Shown here: positions 14,901-17,412 of the stretch, in pieces
How the letters are laid out: each line of letters begins with the position of its first letter
Numbering within the stretch: position 1 is the first letter of the stretch
Assembly: GCA_025351065.1 (NCBI GenBank)
Contig: JANXWQ010000603.1
Coordinates: forward strand, 1-17,412
Length of the DNA: 17,412 nucleotides
Reading direction: 5' to 3'
DNA from: Chthoniobacter sp.
Lineage (GTDB): Bacteria > Verrucomicrobiota > Verrucomicrobiia > Chthoniobacterales > Chthoniobacteraceae
Translations under genes and position numbers: made by a program
The notes under the pieces: model-generated
Databases searched by the model: none
What the model saw: only the letters and a program-made list of their open reading frames with translations
What the model was told of the DNA's origin: nothing

Positions 14901-16208
14901 GTCTTCGACCCAGTTGTAAAGCGCGTAGCGTTCGACGAAGGGCGCGTTGTCGAGCATGTCGGTCATCGCGGCGATGGTCGCCTGCTGTTGCGCAAACGTG
15001 GGGTCAGGATCGCTCGTCCAGTTCGCGCCGTTGTTCCATTCCGTCACCCACAGCGGGCGCTTCACGGTGTCGTAGATGCCTTTGAGAAAATTGTAAAACT
15101 GCGTCGCTGCGCCCGCGGGATCAGCCGCATTCCAATAGCTGCGGTAGTAATGCACCGGCACGAAATCCACGCGCAGCCCAGCCGCATCCGCCTGGCTGAT
15201 GAACGGGTAGAGCCACCAGTTTACCCCGCCGTCCGAAACCGCCGGCGCACCCACGCGCAAACCCGTGCTGAGCAAGTCCGGCCACGAATTGATCGCGTCG
15301 GCCACGGTCATGTTCGCCTGCCCGGTTTGATCCGGCTCGTTGTAGCCGAGCACATGGGTCGCGCCGCGATATTTCCAATCCTGATTCATGTCCGGCCAGT
15401 AGCGCACCTGCCGGATCGGTACGTATTCCCAGTCGAGCGGCGAGGTGCGGTCGAGGTTCCAGTTGTAGAGCCACTTCACATTCAGGTTGCCCTCGATGTT
15501 GCCCGCGATGCCCTTTTTGCTCACCCACCGCCACGGGAAAATGCGGACGAAACGGATCGCATTGTCCAGCGCCACCGGCAGCACGCTGACCTCGATGTCG
15601 CCATCCGCGGCCACGTAGTTTTTGCTAATGCCCGTGCCGTTTTCCTGCTGCGCCACGGTCGCCGTGTAGCCGCGTTTCAGCTTGAAAGAACTGACCGCCA
15701 TCTTCAGCGCGCCGAGGGTGGTGTCGTTGTAAGCGGTGTACTGCGTCAGCAGCTTCGATGGGCCGGTGAAATTCTTCCCGTCGAACACCTCCATCGGCGC
15801 AAACGACGGCGCGTGCGGGATGACCACCGTGCCGAGAAAATACTGCACCACGCGCACATTCGCATCGAGCACCGCCGCCGCGCCGTTCACCCGCACGCGG
15901 CTCAGAAAGGTGGACGCCACGACCGATGGCTGGAGGTTGTCCATGAAAAACCACGCGTCCGCCGAGTTGAGATTCACGATGCAGCCGGGGATGGGATCGC
16001 CCGTGCCGGTGACGTGCAGCTCGGCCTTCGCCGTCATCGTCACCGTCGTGGTCGTGAGCGTGGCGACGGTCTGGATGTCGTTGCTGATGGTCAGCGTCTG
16101 CCCCACCGCGAGCAGCGGCGCGCAGAGCAGCAGCGGCAGCATCAGCCAGCGAGCGAGCGCGCCCCGCAGCGCACGCGGTGCGGCGGAGAAAAAGCGGGTG
16201 TGAGTCAC
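11979..16208 (-). CDS. Large secreted modular protein: crystallin-like, GH128-like glycosidase, three LamG and two He_PIG modules
   Basis: The 1409-residue product starts at a GTG (16208) and has an Arg-rich signal peptide (about 1-36, WLMLPLLLCAPLLAVGQ). Residues 37-135 are beta-rich; about 137-222 resemble a beta/gamma-crystallin fold (VFDGKNFTGPSKLL, AVSSFKLKRGYTATV). Residues about 230-465 look like an Asl1-like GH128 glycoside hydrolase, with GYNEPD (E291, likely acid/base) and WVTEWNNG (E390, likely nucleophile); family members known to me cleave beta-1,3-glucan. Then come LamG 1 (475-665), He_PIG 1 (676-760), LamG 2 (766-960), He_PIG 2 (966-1053) and LamG 3 (1060-1255). The end has DPDGDG (1287-1292) with NFYEYLLGSNP and an about 100-residue beta-rich tail typical of Verrucomicrobiota exported proteins. 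No Shine-Dalgarno sequence precedes GTG, so the start is less certain. It is 124 bases downstream of the small binding protein. Role inferred: extracellular polysaccharide degradation. Confidence 0.85.
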   Translation of the reverse strand: MTHTRFFSAAPRALRGALARWLMLPLLLCAPLLAVGQTLTISNDIQTVATLTTTTVTMTAKAELHVTGTGDPIPGCIVNLNSADAWFFMDNLQPSVVASTFLSRVRVNGAAAVLDANVRVVQYFLGTVVIPHAPSFAPMEVFDGKNFTGPSKLLTQYTAYNDTTLGALKMAVSSFKLKRGYTATVAQQENGTGISKNYVAADGDIEVSVLPVALDNAIRFVRIFPWRWVSKKGIAGNIEGNLNVKWLYNWNLDRTSPLDWEYVPIRQVRYWPDMNQDWKYRGATHVLGYNEPDQTGQANMTVADAINSWPDLLSTGLRVGAPAVSDGGVNWWLYPFISQADAAGLRVDFVPVHYYRSYWNAADPAGAATQFYNFLKGIYDTVKRPLWVTEWNNGANWTSDPDPTFAQQQATIAAMTDMLDNAPFVERYALYNWVEDVRRLVWDDGSLTAAGVTYRDNASPIAYVQELPDAVSSPAAHYIFEGNVRDSSGNGNDGTQVGTPVFAAGKFSQSITLDGATDYVQLPPQLADTTDFTFGAWVWWSGGANWQRIFDFGSGTNQYLFLSPKAGGNTLRFAIKNGGAEQQLNWTSALPVGAWTHVAVTITGTTGKLFVNGTLVNTNTAMDINPADCATKFNFLGKSQFADPLFNGRLDDVRFFTTALSDAQVATMAAGTPPQFAANPLIKSGATKFQPYTASIAANATGGTGAITFTKMSGPAWLAVAADGSLTGVPGATDGGLNTFLVRAMNSTGALHTTMLQISVAEAGGLIARYAFDSTANATVGTANGTTTGATSYVAGKYGQALSLNGTDAYVTLPYGVSSSPDITYATWVYWNGGTNQIWQRIFDFGNGQADNIFLTPRAGGTNGLRFSITIAGVTQSVETAQLAIGSWVHVAVTLGAGSARLYVNGALAATAAVSFKPTDLEPAVNFLGKSQWPDPLFSGRLDEFMIFNRSLAAAEVAALVAARAPTFTLDPMTRPAAVIGQEYEQTLAGSATDPDAGSTFTFTKVSGPKWLTVAANGRLSGVPTAVDAGVSRFIVRVTDGTGLADDAVLNIDTPEPSDLIVHYEFDGTTADSSGGTAGTTTGTISYDAGLFDKALRLNGTDASVRVPANLASALGDATFAARVRWNGGGAWQRIFDFGGGTGQYFFLSPSNGGAVQFGILNSAGTGQVLVAPSALPVGEWTHVAVTLTGSTGTLYVNGAAVTSGPITLHPSAIAQTANYLGKSQYPADPLFNGTIDDFRIYSRGLAAAEIASLASPPAATLVPDPSFAAWAAGLTFPGGQSGATDDPDGDGVLNFYEYLLGSNPLTAGPSLLPQFQVRTGAALGGAAVVGKNYLSFQARVRKNRPGVTLIPEAAPTLGGLALPAAATHAIQTGAPVNDGSYEIFTYYYDTAIEDAPAGGFMRLRATLN
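12444..14786 (-). repeat. Triplicated LamG module region within the modular gene
   Basis: Three LamG (concanavalin-like) modules at 14214-14786, 13329-13913 and 12444-13031 share the same internal landmarks: WQRIFDFG, FLSP/FLTP, the GxWxHVAVT strand, LYVNG/LFVNG and FLGKSQxxDPLFxG. DNA identity is highest at the WQRIFDF codons (around 14555, 13670 and 12795). Modules 1-2 and 2-3 are separated by the two He_PIG Ig-like modules, so the duplicated unit appears to be LamG plus He_PIG. Confidence 0.8.
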
Positions 16209-16332
16209 GGGGCGGGGCGGATTTTAAGCGCCGCACTGTGGCTCATAAACGGCTGCTTCGCAGTGAGAAAATCGCGCATTTCACTTGAGATCGCGCGCAA
16301 CCCGCGCGGGGCCGTGCCCGCCCGTGCGACGC

Positions 16333-16941
16333 TCACTTTTCCACCAGACGCAGGGTGACCTGGCGGAGGTCCATGACGGCGGCGCCGGGCTTGGTCTTGG
16401 GCTTTACCGTCAGCGTGTATTTGCCGGCGGCGAGGGTGAGGGTGCCGAGCGCCTTGGGGACGAAGTTTTGGAAGCCGCCGGTGTCCTCGACGGTGAGGGT
16501 GAGCGTCTGTGCGCCGACGGCGAAGACGACTTCCGCACCACCGCTGCCTTTGCCGCAGCCTTGCAGCGCTTCGACGACGAATTTGCCGGGCTTCACGATT
16601 TCAAACTCCCAGCTCACCCAGTCCTCGGCCTTCGTCCAGTAGCCGAGGGTGTTCTTCTCGGGCTTCGGCTCGTAGCGGACGTTCGCGCCGTGGACGCTAG
16701 CGTCTTTGGCGGGCAAAAGGACGGTGCCATCGGCAGCCTGGGCGACGAGCTGGCGGCTGCCTTGGTGGTCGGCGGGGGAGTCGGGCTCGGCGGGCGCGAC
16801 GGGCGGCTGGGCGGGGAGCGGCGCGGGGCGGAGGAGGAGGAAAAGGGCGAACGCCCAACGTCCAACGCCCAACGTCCAACGTGGAAGTCGGAGGGCGGCA
16901 GGCAGTCGGTGGTCGGCGTTGAAAGTTGGACGTTGTTTCAT
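16333..16941 (-). CDS. Small secreted protein with carbohydrate-binding-like beta domain
   Basis: The 202-residue product starts at ATG 16941, overlapping the stop of the PhoD-like gene as ATGA. An open frame continues upstream to 17358, but that stretch lies over the phosphatase frame and is not coding. Residues about 1-45 form an atypical signal peptide (RWTLGVGRWAFALFLLLRPA, then PLPAQ) encoded partly by AACGYCC heptamer repeats. Residues about 75-200 look like a galactose-binding/CBM-type jelly roll: DWVSWEFEIVKPGKFVVEAL, AVGAQTLTLTVEDTGGFQNF, LGTLTLAAGKYTLTVKPK and a final MDLRQVTLRLVEK. Domains like this often accompany sulfatases, phosphatases and glycosidases in Verrucomicrobia and Planctomycetes. 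Coupled to the phosphatase gene, so probably its partner. Exact family not identified. Confidence 0.75.
   Translation of the reverse strand: MKQRPTFNADHRLPAALRLPRWTLGVGRWAFALFLLLRPAPLPAQPPVAPAEPDSPADHQGSRQLVAQAADGTVLLPAKDASVHGANVRYEPKPEKNTLGYWTKAEDWVSWEFEIVKPGKFVVEALQGCGKGSGGAEVVFAVGAQTLTLTVEDTGGFQNFVPKALGTLTLAAGKYTLTVKPKTKPGAAVMDLRQVTLRLVEK
16850..16935. repeat. AACGYCC heptamer repeat with inverted copy
   Basis: Five tandem heptamers run from 16850 to 16884 (AACGCCC, AACGTCC, AACGCCC, AACGTCC, AACGTGG). An inverted block at 16914-16935 reads GGCGTTGAAAGTTGGACGTTG. The 11-base arms CAACGTCCAAC (16870-16880, also 16856-16866) and GTTGGACGTTG (16925-16935) are perfect complements and could form a hairpin with an about 45-base loop. 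The element covers the start-codon region and signal-peptide codons of the small secreted protein and abuts the end of the PhoD-like gene. Confidence 0.85.
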
Positions 16942-17412
16942 GGTTTGGAAGGTGCGTTGGTTTTGGCGGGTGGCAAATGCGGCTCGATCTTCGCCCCGCC
17001 GGTGACCTGCTCCCAGGTGAACGCCCGCTTTTCCACCAAGCCCGCGCCGGTCTGCCACATCTCGAGCGTGACCGCAGGCGGCTCGGCGGTGGTGTCGAGG
17101 TCGTAGATGCAAAAGAACTTTCCGTCGTCGTGGTAGGCGAACATCTCGGGGACGGGTTTGCTTTTTGCGCCGGGGCTGCCGAGCGGGCCGCTGGTCACCT
17201 CGATGAAGCGCCCGCGGACGTGGTACGCGGCGGTGAAATGGCGGTCTCCGCTGAGCAGCAGGATGTTTTTCATGTCGTGCTCGGCGAGGAAGTCGAAAAT
17301 GTCCTGCTCTTCGCGGGCGTAGCTTTTCCATGAATCGAGCACGCTGTCGCTCTGCCACTCGCCGCCCGCGCCGATGACCTTGAGCGTAGCTTTGCTGGCG
17401 AGGAGTTCGCGC
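16938..17412 (-). CDS. PhoD-like metallophosphatase, C-terminal part (5' end outside window)
   Basis: PhoD enzymes are secreted, metal-dependent alkaline phosphatases/phosphodiesterases. The minus-strand frame is open to the window edge and reads ELLASKATLKVIGAGGEW, then SVLDSWKSYAREEQDIFDFL. Next come NILLLSGDRHFTAAYHV, with the GDRH metal-site motif of the family, and RFIEVTSGPLGSPGAKSKP. After that come YDLDTTAEPPAVTLEMW and a short Pro/Lys tail. An internal GTG at 17342 is a Val codon of the same protein, not the start, because homology continues through it. The TGA stop overlaps the next gene's ATG by four bases (ATGA), implying an operon with the small binding protein. The N-terminal signal and most metal ligands are outside the window. 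Confidence 0.85.
   Translation of the reverse strand, partial: RELLASKATLKVIGAGGEWQSDSVLDSWKSYAREEQDIFDFLAEHDMKNILLLSGDRHFTAAYHVRGRFIEVTSGPLGSPGAKSKPVPEMFAYHDDGKFFCIYDLDTTAEPPAVTLEMWQTGAGLVEKRAFTWEQVTGGAKIEPHLPPAKTNAPSKP

Noticed and set aside
16209..16232. TAAAAT as a -10 box for the modular gene
   Set aside because: No acceptable -35 at 16-18 bases (best 3 of 6), and it would leave a leader of about 13 bases; not reported as a feature.
16301..16310. CCCGCGCGGG palindrome downstream of the small binding protein gene
   Set aside because: Only 10 bases in very GC-rich sequence and no following T-run, so it is not a supportable terminator.
13698..16358. Plus-strand open frame of 886 codons opposite the modular gene
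   Set aside because: Composition is Arg/His/Gly-rich with no recognisable domain, and it mirrors the GC-rich codon positions of the real minus-strand gene, which has a signal peptide and clear domains.
16942..17358. Upstream extension of the small binding protein's frame (341 codons in total)
   Set aside because: The PhoD-like frame in the same stretch has real homology and a GDRH motif; the extension is Arg/His-rich, and an ATGA junction gives a natural start at 16941.

Overview
The window is dominated by one long minus-strand ribosomal protein and translation-factor cluster (positions 1-11153, read from right to left), followed upstream by a GC-rich accessory region (about 11560-17412) of secreted proteins. 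The gene order rpsL-rpsG-fusA-rpsJ-rplC, with no tuf between fusA and rpsJ, and rplE-rpsH with no rpsN between them, is the arrangement I associate with the Chlamydiae/Verrucomicrobia (PVC) lineage. The accessory genes encode large secreted proteins with LamG and Ig-like (He_PIG) modules and a C-terminal 'DPDGDG...NFYEYLLGSNP' segment, which is very common in Verrucomicrobiota, and carry an AACGYCC heptamer repeat. I infer a verrucomicrobial genome, perhaps Opitutales-like; this rests on synteny and protein style, not on a search.

Layout, right to left along the transcribed strand: (i) 3' part of a PhoD-like secreted phosphatase (16938-17412), overlapped by ATGA with a small secreted carbohydrate-binding-like protein (16333-16941) whose signal-peptide region is built partly of heptamer repeats; (ii) a 1409-residue secreted modular protein (11979-16208): signal peptide, beta-sandwich, crystallin-like domain, GH128-like glycosidase, three LamG and two He_PIG modules, C-terminal segment; (iii) a broken plus-strand TPR gene (about 11569-11946); (iv) the control region of the ribosomal cluster (11154-11510) with two similar candidate promoters, palindromes and an attenuator-like pair of hairpins; (v) rpsL, rpsG, fusA, rpsJ, rplC, rplD, rplW, rplB, rpsS, then an unexpected secreted coiled-coil protein gene (4157-4996), then rplV, rpsC, rplP, rpmC, rpsQ, an internal promoter, rplN, rplX, rplE, rpsH, and the 5' part of rplF.

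The ribosomal genes are packed with gaps of -1 to 29 bases and must be largely co-transcribed. Only rplP and rplX have obvious Shine-Dalgarno sequences. The internal consensus-like promoter lies exactly at the S10/spc boundary (between rpsQ and rplN), the position of the spc promoter in Escherichia coli. The most unusual element is the exported coiled-coil protein gene lodged between rpsS and rplV, ending one base before the rplV start, so that an envelope protein is co-expressed (and probably translationally coupled) with ribosomal proteins.
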